Positions 1 through 10,715 of a DNA stretch of 64,000 bases are shown one piece after another. The notes under the pieces were generated by a model. It was given only the letters and a program-made list of their open reading frames with translations, searched no databases and was not told the DNA's origin. The translations under genes were made by a program, and so were the position numbers. The stretch comes from Loxodes magnus (Eukaryota; Ciliophora; Karyorelictea; Loxodida; Loxodidae). How positions within the stretch are numbered: the first letter of the stretch is position 1; the number at the start of each line of letters is the position of its first letter. Location: assembly GCA_946699065.1 (NCBI GenBank), contig CAMPDV010000294.1, positions 310,001 to 374,000 on the forward strand. Direction: 5' to 3'.

Positions 1-2668
1 GAGAAGAAAGTAAGTTCAAACTGACCAAAAAACAACTTTAAAGTACTAGCCTCAGAGTTAATAAATTCATTAAAGTATTTAATTGATTATTTATTATATT
101 GGAGCATTACTAGTTAAATTAATAATTTATTAAGATTACTAGACTCAGTATCTTCAATTAAAGATAACCTAATTCTGTATAATACTTCTTATTTATGTAT
201 CTTAATAAACTAACAAGATATATTAAACCTTTAAATATACGATATATTTCATTCTAAGCTTTTATTTACAAGAGGTTTGATAATAAGTATCATTAAACTA
301 ATTTAAAAATAAAATTTAGCTTTAAAGCTTTTTTATGGTAGTTAATATTTTAGGTTTATTTTAGCTTAGAGATATAAGAAAAATCAATTAGGGTAATATG
401 ATCTAAATTAAGAAGAGAGAAATTAAGCAGATAGAATTTTAAAAGATTTGATAGATAATGTTTTAAAGAGACTAAAGTATGAATGTTGTTGTAATTTTGG
501 GGTTTAAATTTATGCCTGTTGAATAGTGTAGTGAATGAAGCAGCAAATTCAAGTCTAAGATATTGAAAAGTTGTAAAAAAAGACTGGAATTTTTATATTC
601 CTAAGAAAATAAAAAATAAACGCAACTGAAAATTTTTGATTTAAGATAATCAAGAAAATGAAAAACTTAAAGAGTGTGTAAAATTATGCTACTTTGAGAA
701 TTTAAATCTCAAACTATCGCATGAATATTTCAATCTAAATTTTATAAAGGCCATTGAATACTTGTAGTTCTAGAAGGATTTATATTTTTTCGTTTTTTCA
801 AAAGGACAATTCTTAGATTTATAAGTTCAAAGTAGACATTTTGGCAATCACTTTGGACATGTACATTTCTCATTTATTCGCAGCTTTTTTATTTAAGATT
901 TTGATTAATTAAATTTTAGTGACTTCTTTTTTATTCATTTAGAAACACTGGAATTCTATAATTATTTAATTCTTCTATAAAACTTTTGTTATTTTATTTT
1001 ATCTATAGAAAACTTGTTAAACCATGCTAAATATCCATTCTGTAACTACTTGCAAACTTAAATATATTTTAAATATCAATCATGCCTTTTCGTTGCAATT
1101 TATTCTTTTAATTTATTCAGAAAAAATTAAAATTTAGAAGCTATTTCATTCTAGATTGCAAATGATATTCTTGAATCTTTTAATTAATAAACTTCAATTT
1201 AAGCTTTAAAATTCTTTTTTTATAGGTTTAATTTGCTTCTCACTTTCATTATTTTTATTTGAATCCTTTCCTATTACTACTAAAGACTGTATTCTTTTTA
1301 AATTTTATGACTAAAACCAACTAGATTAGGATTTCTTGTGACATTAATTTTATTTTTAAATAGCTTATATTAGCTAATCTAATACTTATATTATCTCATA
1401 CTTATTACAAAGAAACATAATATGTTAAGTTTGCTCTTTCTATTAATTCAGAAAATAATAATAGAATATATTTAAAATAGGCTTTCTTTATTAAAAAAGC
1501 TTATAATTTTCTTAATAGCAAGCAACTAATTTTAAGAAAGAGAGTTTTAATAGTGTTAGCAATATAATATAGATTTATATAGAATAATAGAATTAAGCTT
1601 TTATCTTTAAATAATCTAGAATAATTTAGGTATTATTAATTTGAAATGATAATTACAAAAATAACATAAATATAATATTAGTTTGCTATAAAAGAGAAAG
1701 TTATCTAAATGTATTAATTATAACTAATCTAATATCTTTATTAAAGAGAAAATTTAAATTAATAACTAATAAAGCTAAAAGGATAAAATATTAAGTATTT
1801 AATAGACATAATTAAACATATTAAAGCTTATTTTAATAATAAAATTAAATATTACTATTTAATAATTGTAAGATAAAATTAGTGATACACCATTTATAGT
1901 TAGTTTAAATATTTACTTTCTACTACTTATATTTATTACATTTATATATTTTGCTTAGAATCAACATTAAAATAAATTATATTAGTTTATTATTTTAAGA
2001 GAGACTTTTATAAATAAAAAGTTTAAATGAAATAGTAGTAAGAAAGTGGGCAATTAAAAGAGTTTATCTTATAGATTCTAAAAATGTTTTGTTTTAAATA
2101 ATTTGATGTTTTTTAATATTTATTCAAACTAATTAATAAGAAGCTTGGTTTATTTCATTTTTTTTAATTAGTAAAAAACTTAAAGAAATATTTTTTTGAT
2201 TAAATGTAAGTGAAAAACAATAATTAATAACAATAGCCTTAAAAAAATTGTAATATTTTATTTATCATTTATAAGGGTCTATAAAGAAATAAGGTTTTCT
2301 TATTAGGAGTCTTTGATTTAAAGTAAAAATAAGTAGTAACTAATAAATGCATATTAAAGTTATTATAATAAGGATATAATTCTTCGTTATAAAACTTTTG
2401 ATATAATAATCTATCCTTTTATTTAAAAGTAAAAGGATATAAAATAATTAAAATTGTATAAGCTTGTACACTATTAGTTTAATATCTTGTCTTGTTTTAA
2501 GACAAAAATAGAAAAATCAATGTTTAAGAAATTAGATGTTTATAAGTATGCTTAATAAATAATTAAATTGTTTAATTGTATTGAAATAAAGTAAGTAAAA
2601 TTAATTGATTTATTTTAATTAAATATTTATTGAAGTAAGTTATAAAAATTAAAGTGGAGTAAAAATAA
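1..2668. other. AT-rich flank, no gene recognised
   Basis: Very A+T-rich sequence with long homopolymer and TTAA-type runs. I read it for long frames using TGA as the only stop and found no protein family. A mildly G-richer stretch near 380-720 is open for short distances but has no recognisable motif. It looks like germline intergenic DNA or old decayed repeat. Confidence 0.5.
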
Positions 2669-3740
2669 ATGGAGAAAAAAGAAAAGCAATTTACTAAAAG
2701 TATTTTTTTAAGAAAACTCTTAAGAGCGAGAAGCCACATTCTAGGGAAAGTATCTCTACTTCATTTTAAATATGAAATTCTGCCTAACTTATGCTACTAA
2801 AAGTTAATAAATAAGATCAGTTATGACCAAAGTAAAGGTATTTCTTTAATATTTTTTAGACTAAGTCTTTACTGGTCGTACTTCACCTATTTACTCGGTA
2901 GCCATATCAAGTGACCTGAATTGAATTATATCAAGTTCAGGATATCCTGAAAATTCGATAAAGATCTGGAATTTCCAGACAGGTACTCTCCTAAGAACTA
3001 TAACAGGACATACTTCTACTATTTGATCGGTAGTAATCTCCTCAGACTCTAGCTATATAGTATCAGGATCTGATGATAACACGATAAAGATCTGAAACTT
3101 ATAGACTGGTGCTCTCATAAGAACTATAACGGGACATACTTCATATGTTAAATCGGTAGTAATCTCCCCTGACTCTAGCTATATAATATCAGGGTCTGAT
3201 GACACTACTATGAAAATCTGAAACTTATAGACTGGTGCTCTCCAAAGAACTATAACGGGACATACTTCATATGTTAAATCGATAGTAATCTCCTATGACT
3301 CTAGATATATTATATCGGGATCTTGAGATAACACTATAAAGATCTGGGATTTCTAGACTGGTCAGCTTATGCGAAATCTTACTGGGCATTCTTACTCAGT
3401 TTTATCGGTGATAGTGTCTAAGGATAATAGGTATATAATATCTGGTTCTTATGACAGGACTATTAAGATATGGGACTTCTCATCTGGTTAGTGTATTCGT
3501 ACTCTTTAAGGTCATGCAGGTGGTGTATTAAGTATTCAGTTAAGTGTTGATTCGAGTGTTATATTTTCTGGTTCCGGTGACAGAACAATCAAGATCTGGA
3601 ACTTTGATAAGGGTGAGTTTATATAGACTTTATAAGGGCATACTTTAGATATAAATTCTATAGTGTTGAGTGTTGATAATAGATGGTTGGTATCGGGAGG
3701 ATTTGACAAGACGATAAGAAAGTGGAGAGTTTCGAGTTGA
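2669..3740 (+). CDS. WD40-repeat protein with in-frame TGA at Trp positions
   Basis: Seven or so WD40 repeats forming a predicted beta-propeller, probably a protein-protein interaction scaffold. The ATG at 2669 opens a 56-codon leader. Removing a 22-nt GTA...TAG intron (2838-2859) places it exactly in the WD40 frame, giving 350 codons to a TGA at 3738. TAA/TAG are read as Gln. Each repeat shows the expected GH ... SGS-D-TIKIW pattern, and the last ends DNRW, then TIRKWRVSS. Five in-frame TGA codons (2922, 3024, 3093, 3219, 3324) all fall where WD40 repeats carry Trp, for example TIKI-TGA-N beside TIKIWN with TGG. There are no frameshifts over about 880 nt. It is related to the C-terminal part of the pentapeptide-WD40 genes at 34.8-37.3 and 48.1-50.7 kb. 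Whether it is live depends on how TGA is decoded. Confidence 0.72.
2838..2859 (+). other. Predicted 22-nt intron in the WD40 gene
   Basis: The sequence begins GTATTT, is T-rich, and ends TTTTAG. Excising these 22 nt joins the open frame from the ATG at 2669 (phase 1, codon GAC split G|AC) to the WD40 frame that runs to 3738. The reading just after the junction contains a WD40-like TGRTSPIYSVAIS segment. Introns this short are known in several ciliates. It is inferred from frame joining only; cDNA would decide. Confidence 0.6.
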
Positions 3741-4220
3741 GTAACTTATTATTTGACTTAATTAAATTTTACAATTAAAGATATAAGATATTGGTAATGC
3801 ATTTAAATGAATATTTATTGGTAATTATGTTTTTTGTTATATGAAGTGTTTGCTTTATATATTTATTTAAAATTTGTTATATTCTTAAATATTATTGGTT
3901 TAAAAAAAAAAGATTGAGTAATATAGGTTATTGAAATTAGTGAGGTATGTTGACTTAAAGTGGTAATGTTTAAAAATATTTTTAATATAATTTTGTTAAA
4001 TGAAGACATGAAATAAGTTTAAGTTTTATTTTATTCTATAAAATTTTATAGATTTATTTTTAGATTTTGAAAAATTTCAAGTTAAGTATAAATTTTCATT
4101 TTTTTTTGTGAAGTAATTAAAATATTATTTATAAGGTTAAATTTACTTTATAATCTTGATTATTAATTAAAAAATTTAATTTAGTATTTTATTTCAAATT
4201 AAATTTTGTTTTTTATTATT
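3741..4220. other. AT-rich, nothing recognised
   Basis: Downstream flank of the WD40 gene. No coding frame or structured motif is supported. Confidence 0.4.
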
Positions 4221-4315
4221 GATATTTAATATAAATTATTATTATAATTAATTATTATTAATAATAATTAATTATTATTAATAATTAATTATTATTAGTA
4301 TTTATTATTATTATA
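4221..4315. repeat. ATT/TAA microsatellite with palindromic register
   Basis: Alternating ATTATT and AATAAT blocks joined by TTAATTAA-like centres, so the tract can fold back on itself. It lies immediately before a dispersed ~200-bp repeat. Confidence 0.6.
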
Positions 4316-4335
4316 AAATTTTAATATTTAAGTTT

Positions 4336-4545
4336 AATATTTTTCGTTTCAATTGGAAAATTAATTTTTCTGATGGTAATTTTTTATCTTTCAGGTTTAG
4401 AGCTTAAATTTCTTAAAACGAAAAATTTGTTTTTTGCTCAGCGTTTTACACTGCAAAAAATTTTTGGGATGGAATAAATTTAATTATTTCGGGATAAAAA
4501 ATTCTAAATAAGAATAAATTTTTTTATTTCGGAATAAAAAATTTT
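4336..4545. repeat. Direct repeat copy 1 (~200 bp)
   Basis: Begins with TTTCGTTTCAATTGG, carries CTCAGCGTTTTACACT in the middle and ends in TTTATTTCGG-ATAAAAAAT units. A diverged copy follows about 575 bp later in the same orientation. The distal part is itself a short tandem of a TTATTTCGGRATAAAAAAT motif. No coding content was recognised. The function is unknown; it could be a terminal part of a mobile element. Confidence 0.6.
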
Positions 4546-4914
4546 TAAATTGGAATAAAAACTTTGAAAGTAATTTTTAAAAAAGTTTTTAACATTTCTT
4601 AGTAAAGAGTTTCTAAAATAATTTTGAAAATAATTATCTAAAATCGTTTTAGAAATAAAATTTTAAAATTAATTTTAAAAATGTTTGAATTTTTTTAAGG
4701 AATTTTTTTGCAAATTTTTTTTATAAATATTTCTGGGACAGGATACATTTTTTTTTTATGCAAAAAAGGGCAAATTTTTTTTTAAAAGAATTAAAACTAA
4801 AAAAATTTTGAATTTTGGGATGCTAATTTAATTTTTTAAGTTATATGTTAATAAATATATTTAAATATGTTTATTCTTGTATTTAAGTTAATAATAAATT
4901 TTAATTTTTGTGTT

Positions 4915-5120
4915 TAATATGTTTCGTTTCCGATTGGAAAATAAAATTTTCTGAAATTTAGTTTTTTATTTATCATTATCTTTAGTCTTAAGACCTTAAA
5001 TTTCATGAAAATAAAAAATTTGTTTTTTGACTCAGCGTTTTACACTACCAAAGATTTTCGGCACAGAATAAATTTTTTTATTTCGGGATAAAAAATCCTA
5101 AATAAGAATAAAATTTCAAG
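4915..5120. repeat. Direct repeat copy 2 (~200 bp)
   Basis: Matches 4336-4545 through the shared TTTCGTTTC...ATTGGAAAA start, GACTCAGCGTTTTACACT core and TTATTTCGGGATAAAAAAT end, with many substitutions and small indels between. Confidence 0.6.
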
Positions 5121-5406
5121 AAAAAATTCCAAATATAAAAGATTTTTGAGAAAAAAATAGGAATTAAAAAAAATTTTATATTAAAATAGAATTTGGAAAT
5201 TTTTTTTGTTGAAATGGTATTTTGTAAAAATAAAAACATTTTTTTTGTTAGGAAAATTTTTTGATTTGAAAAATTTTGAGCAAAATTTTTTGTTTTTGAT
5301 TAAAAAATATATTTTTGATAAGGTTCATTATTTTTGAAATGATAAAAAAAATTTTAAGTCTGGAATCTAATTTTACTCAGTTTTTCTCGTCTTGCTCTTG
5401 CATTAC

Positions 5407-6006
5407 TCAAATATCATTCTCTAAATTTTAAATTGACTCATAGAATCCGACTTTAGCTCTTCGGTCTACCATATGGACTTCGTCATAATCTTCATGGTTT
5501 ATCAGATCCTGACTTATTGTAAACATCTCTTCCTTCCGGGAGTTTAATTCCTCTTCGAGTTTTTTTATGTTTCTAATAAGTAGATGAATCAGCTGTTTCA
5601 TCTATTCAGAGTTCATTTGTTCTATTTCAATGTTGTCTAAATCAAAATTAATAGGATCTATATTAAATTATTGTACTTTACCTTCTTCGTTTATTTTTTA
5701 TTTCTTCGTTATTATTTTTATCGAGTCAGTTGAGTGGTTTCTTTTTTCAGTTTTCAATGGAGGCGTTGAGAGCTGTGTCAACTTTTCTGTTCTGAATTTT
5801 TGTCTCAGTTCCTGCTTGTCCTTTGATGGAAGAAGTCTGCTTTATTTTAATTTAGCATTTTTTATTAATTCTTCTAATTTGTTTTGTTGTTCTGGTTATT
5901 TTTATTAAGAAGAGCGTTAAGTTGAAGAAGACGTGGCGAGAATATTTGCTTCTGATTTTCTCTCCTGTTCTTAGGTGGTAAAAAAACCCTTCTTGAAGCC
6001 AGGCAT
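5407..6006 (-). CDS. ORF1-like coiled-coil protein (copy A)
   Basis: A 199-residue frame from ATG (complement of 6004-6006) to TGA at 5407, reading TAA/TAG as Gln. It opens MPGFKKGFFTT, which matches the start of the zinc-knuckle ORF1 proteins at 15.9, 27.9 and 38.4 kb (M-x-G-F/L-K/R-K-G-F). A low-complexity TSSSTQ segment follows, then a Lys/Glu/Gln-rich region predicted to be coiled coil, ending near YESIQNLENDI. No CCHC knuckle follows, so relative to its relatives this is the 5' half only. The frame continues past the TGA with still hydrophilic, coding-like residues (VMQEQDEKN, a second TGA at 5377, then VKLDSRLK). That fits readthrough or TGA as Trp. It probably encodes the RNA-binding partner of a non-LTR element. 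Confidence 0.62.
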
Positions 6007-6640
6007 TTTATATTATATATTATATCTATAAAAAATGGGAAATATTTTGTACAATATAAAAAGAAACATATATAGCATAATAAAAAGCAAAGTTTTTACT
6101 AAGCCGATAATGCTAATAGTACACAATTTCATAAATAACCTTAATAATTAGCTATTTTTTGTTTTATTCTAAATTATTAGACAACTAAATTATAATTTAT
6201 AATTTAAGCATTCCTTTAATAAATGTTTGCTTTAATATATAATTTAGTGTTTTTTATTTAAGATACTAAATATTCATAAACATAATAATATTTAAGGTGC
6301 TTTAATTAAAATAAATTAAAAAAAACAACTAATTTAAATTTAAAATATCTTATCAAGAAAATTAAATTAAAATGTTTTCATATTCATTTTCTAATTAAAT
6401 AGTCATTATTTTTTGCTTATTTATCTATTTGATTGATATTTTAAAGATTGTAATTATATTTATTCATAAAATATGATATCAACTGAAAATTGCTAGATTA
6501 TTTAAAGATAAAAACTTAATTCTTAAAACAATTCTTTTATAAGATAAACAGTAATAAGATGATATTATAGCTTAAAAATAACATTTTTTCTTGCAAATTG
6601 ATTTATAAAACAAAACTTAATTTTAAGTGAGATTAATTGA
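6007..6640. other. AT-rich, nothing recognised
   Basis: Short interval between the minus-strand ORF1-like gene and the plus-strand LINE-A. It is dominated by TTTAATAA-like runs and no frame or element boundary could be placed. Confidence 0.35.
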
Positions 6641-7439
6641 AGATGAGCAAGAATTTGAGGAAATATAAAATAAATAGGTTGTAAGATACAATAAATCGTC
6701 AAAAATATTTAGAATCTTTCCTGCAAACTTATCTAGAATTCTTTTAGATAGATTAAGATAATCTTTAAGTTTAAAATGAATTTATCAAAAATAATATCTA
6801 ATACAATGCTGATTAAACATTAGGATTATTTATTCCAGACTCAAGTTATAACGAAATTTCCTCGAGATCTTATTAAGAAATATGTAGGCCTAAAAGGGCT
6901 AACTCAGTATATAAAGAAGCACATATTATATCTGGAAGAATAAACAAATAAGTAACTAATCTTCATGAAAAAGTGAAACGACATTCTGAATGACTTCAAG
7001 TCTAATTTGCGAAAGTTTGAAAAAATAAAGCAAAAAAGAAATTTTACTTCTAAATGAAGATGCTAAAGAAATATTTTCACATACCAAGAAAATTAAAAAC
7101 CCTAAAAAAATAAATTAAATGAACTTTAATTAAGAAATCAAAAATAAATCCATTGAGTCATGGAAGAATTTATTTTTAACAAAAATTTTAATCATACTAA
7201 ATAATATAATTCTCAGTAATTAAAAAATAGATAAAATATAAGATAGTATTTAGGAAATTAAATATTACCAACTCTCATATTTATAAGGATTTTATCATTT
7301 TACCATACAAGAAATTATAAAAGAAATTACGAATGGAAAAGTAGCTTTTCAGCTTGAATAAAAGGTGAATTTCTGAAATATGGTGGATAATATTTTTTAA
7401 TAATTCTTCACTCTTCTTTGAATAATATGTTAAGATTTG

Positions 7440-8170
7440 GAAGAATCCCTTAGGAATTAAATACATTATCAGTAATTCCAATATTTAAAAAAGGAAATAA
7501 AGATGACTGGAAAAACTGACTACCTATTTCTCTTATTAATATTATTATAAAACTATATTATAAAGCTTTAACTAAAAGCTTTAACTAAAAGACTATACAA
7601 TCTGCTTCTTTAGATAAATTTGATTCACCCTTCATAAATGGGATTTATAAAAATTAGATAAAAAACTTAATAAAATTGAATAATATTACAAATAATTGAT
7701 AACTATCGGAAAAGTGCTAAAAGTAAGACTAATTGATAGCAACACTGATAGATGTTGAAAAAATGTTTGACTCAATAGAAAGAAGACTTTTATTAGATCA
7801 ATTAAAGAGAGTTAAACTACCACTTGGAATAATAATAACCTTAGAATCGTTTTACAAAAACCTAAATTCTTCATTTAAAATAGATGTAAAGAACACCAGA
7901 ACATTATAATATAACAATGGAGTTATGTAAGGAAGTGAGCATGGACTAGTTTTAGCATTGTTGTATTATGACGTAGTAATTAGATATTTGGAAAGTAAAA
8001 GTACCTTATTGGAATTCAAATGCCAGGGTTGGAGTACTAGCTTTACATGCAGACGATGAGCAGATGATCTGATTCTTCTTTCCAAAACTTCAAAGTAGAT
8101 GCAGGATTTAATAAATGAAACAAGTAAGCATTTTTACATAAACTCACTTAAGGATCAATGTTATCAAATC
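7440..8170 (+). pseudogene. Reverse transcriptase domain of LINE-A
   Basis: RNA-dependent DNA polymerase core of a non-LTR element. Readable motifs, in more than one frame, are: GRIPQELNTLSVIPIFKKGN-DDWKN-TGA-LPISL (the NWxPISL block of LINE RTs; the TGA at 7517 sits on the conserved Trp), TLIDVEKMFDSIERRLLLDQL (catalytic block A), NGVMQGSEHGLVLALLYYD (block B), and ALHADD near 8,041-8,055 (catalytic ADD). A small GATGAGCA/GATGATC duplication just after ADD shifts the frame. The copy is therefore a fossil, but family assignment is safe. Confidence 0.78.
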
Positions 8171-8895
8171 TTAATGCATCTAAATTTTAAAGAATCATTA
8201 TAAATAATAAATCTTAAATTTATGATTAGATAATTAACCAATTATTTAAAAGGAACTAGTAACGTATTTAGATGTAATGCTACATTGGAAAAAGAATTTT
8301 AATTCTCATTGAAAGAAGTCGTGTTCAAATATTTAGCTGCAATGAAAAAAGTTGCTTTTTAACTTATAAGATATAAGAATGTGATTTCTTGACATTTTAA
8401 AACTTTATGCAGACTTTTTACATTACCTAAAGCAGAATATGGAGAGAACTAGAACCATGGTGTATTCAGAAAGGAATAACTGGAGTTTTGAATAGAATTG
8501 AATCAAATATGAGAATGATTTCAAGAAAAGCACTTTAAGCAACAACTCCAACATCAACAAGTTATATTTCATAAATTTAAACTGGTTATCTTTCAAACAC
8601 ATTATGGCAATACATTTTTTTAAATTCTATTATAAAATGAAGAAAGAAAGTATTGATTTTCCAACATCGACAATAGACTCTCTTTTCATTACCAACTGAA
8701 AAAAAAATTTCAATGCTATGATCAAGTTTAGCAATTATCAGACCTCTATAGTATCTACCTGTAGAATTCCAAGATTATTACAAATTAAAAAATTTTTACT
8801 AAATATATAAGAGACAAAATACAATAATATTTCTATAATACAGCTACTCAAAAGTTTAAGAGAATGAAAAAAGCTAAAATATATACTAAGCAGTT

Positions 8896-9208
8896 ATAAT
8901 TTAAAAGATGGTGGGAGCTGAGAATGACCTTCGTGACAACACTTTCTGGTTTTATGGTTAGGAACAAGTTCCTTTCCTGTCGCTGAGAAAGTCCCTGGTC
9001 AAAGTCATTTTCTGAAGGGAACACTGTCTTTGAGATTATCCGCTCTTGGTAGGGGCTTGAAGCCTGGCTGCTCATAGCGATGGAGCTCCCTAGCAGCTGT
9101 GCCTGGAGCACAACAGGATATTCCCGTTATTCCATAAAAAGAGAGCTTCGGGTCGTGCAATCGGAAAGGAGTTTCCGGTCCAAAAACTTTTTTAGTTGAA
9201 ATTAATTA
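8896..9208. mobile_element. GC-rich SINE-like insertion inside LINE-A
   Basis: A 313-bp block much richer in G+C than its surroundings. It is flanked by an exact 15-bp direct repeat ATATACTAAGCAGTT (8881-8895 and 9209-9223), the hallmark of target-primed insertion. It contains no sustained protein frame in the ciliate code. It is full of short stems, for example GGAAC-AA-GTTCC near 8,960 and GGAAA-GGAG-TTTCC near 9,165, and stems using GGAGCTCC and CCTGGAGCACAACAGG near 9,085-9,120. This suggests a structured RNA origin. The orientation is probably minus, because the left end is AT-rich (TTTAAATTAT when reversed), but this is not certain. No tRNA, 5S or 7SL match was evident by eye. Confidence 0.7.
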
Positions 9209-9840
9209 ATATACTAAGCAGTTTAGTAATCTTAACTTAACCAATTTCTAGTAATTACTTACATTAAGTTGAACAAATAATTTAGACAAGAAATTATCAG
9301 TATATATAAACTTAGAACCCAATTTTTTAATTTTCGAAAAGATCTTTAAACTTGTCACATTATCCTATTGATAATCCCTACTGTATGTGTGGAGAGTATG
9401 GTCATTTTAGTACATTTTTAAATGTATATACTATTCTAATATAAGAGATTGACTATCGTAAAAGATTGGGAATTATGACTTAAGACGCTTTATAATATAT
9501 GATTAAGGACTTATAAACTTCTTTCCAAAGTCTTATTTGGGATATTTAGATTTATAAATAAAAATATTTCACAAGAAACTTATATCAAGAAGATTAGAAT
9601 TATTAGAAATGGAAAAAGTAAAAAAGGAAGGCATAAAGAGAGACTATAACAAGAGTAATTAAAAATTGATGAGATCAAGATTATAATTAAAAAACATTAA
9701 AAACATTTACTAATGTCTAATTGAAGGAAGCAATTCTTGCAGTTATAGATGTCTAAAAACTATTTTAATTTAAAATTTAAATAAACAGTTTCATACAATA
9801 ACTCTATTATTAAATTGAAATATTAAAAAAATAGAATTAA

Positions 9841-10107
9841 TTAAATTGGTATTTTTCGTACTTCTATATGTAATCCAATTTCTATCTATCGGTACTGAAG
9901 AGTTCCATTAATGCGGTATGTTATTTTATTATGCCTGAGTTGTAATTTTTAAAATGTCTCTTTATATAAAACTGAGATAGATTATTCTTATTCTTTAAAT
10001 TGAGTTTTCTACTTTATTTTTTTTTAAGTTACTTATTTTATAAATTTTATTTTCTGCTAATTTTATTAGCTCACCATATTTTCCTAGCTTTTTTCACCCT
10101 TAGACAT
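9841..10107 (-). pseudogene. 5' fragment of the coiled-coil/pentapeptide/WD40 gene (isolated copy)
   Basis: ATG at complement 10105-10107 opens MSKGEKSQEN, homologous to MSNVEKKQEKQDK at 23,803. The frame continues through a Lys/Gln-rich segment with QEQSIS...YKETFQKLQLRHNK, matching the array copies. Homology stops near 9,840, where LINE-A-derived sequence begins, so only about the first 90 codons survive. It lies downstream, on the same strand, of the RING-Kelch gene at 10,716-12,110, reproducing the gene order of the array units. Confidence 0.6.
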
Positions 10108-10715
10108 CCCTCCTAAAAACTTGATTTTTATGTTGTTTTAATCTTACTGATCTTCATATTAATGTCGAAAAGTTATTATGATTGAATTTTTATCGAGAGT
10201 ATAGGAGTTGTAATGGCTTGATTTTTTTATTAGCTATAGAAGGATATTTTTAAGTATATATAGTAGTTAGTTTAAATGCGAAAGGAATTAATTTATTCTA
10301 GATTTGAAGATGTTGATTTTGATGATAGTAGTGATGACTTAATTGATATTAGATATAGGTATAGCTAAATGATAATTTGATAATAGTTTTGATTTGATTA
10401 GATAAATAATATAATCTAAGTAGTACTTATATAATTTGAATATAAGGATGTATTTAGAAATAGTTTTTGACTGTGTTGAATATGTTTTGGTATATTATAA
10501 GCTGTATGTTTGTATCTGAATAATGATTTTATTTGAATAATAGATTTTTAAAGATGCTTAGATAAAATTTGATTCTTTATTTATTTAAGATGCTTTAGAT
10601 ATTTTAATAATTAGTAAAATATTTACCTAATAAAGATCTTTAAACTACTTCTTTGCATATAAAACTATATTTATTATAAATAATATTAATAATATAGATA
10701 TATTTATTATGTTTA
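10108..10715. other. Intergenic spacer between RING-Kelch and coiled-coil/WD40 gene
   Basis: About 600 bp present in all four cassettes (also near 23,804-24,423, 37,311-38,759 and 50,675-51,275), diverging with small indels. A plus-strand frame starting ATGTCGAAAAG near 10,162 gives a short aromatic, acidic peptide with two conserved in-frame TGAs. I do not call it a gene because later codons are not conserved. Confidence 0.4.

Larger units (their letters stand above)
6641..9780 (+). mobile_element. LINE-A: decayed non-LTR retrotransposon, 5'-truncated
   Basis: Coding remnants run left to right as in a LINE ORF2: a linker (RPKRANSVYKEAH near 6,870-6,900), an RT domain (about 7,440-8,170), a thumb/connector region, and a C-terminal Cys-rich segment DNPYCMCGEYGHF (about 9,370-9,410) resembling the C-terminal zinc motif of LINE ORF2 proteins. 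No endonuclease domain was found, so the 5' end looks truncated. Several frameshifts, including a small duplication at the ADD motif, show it is dead. The element is interrupted at 8,896-9,208 by a GC-richer insertion with a 15-bp TSD. Its RT is closest by eye to the minus-strand LINE-B. Confidence 0.72.

Noticed and set aside
8848..9111. A standard-code ORF on the minus strand over the GC-rich insert
   Set aside because: It spans the insertion boundary, has no homology-like motif, and the insert is explained better as a structured SINE-like element with a TSD.
10162..10380. Short plus-strand ORF (MSKSYYD-TGA-IFIES...) in the cassette spacer
   Set aside because: Its start is lost in other cassettes and later codons are frameshifted between copies; it is likely chance in AT-rich DNA, although its two TGAs are conserved.
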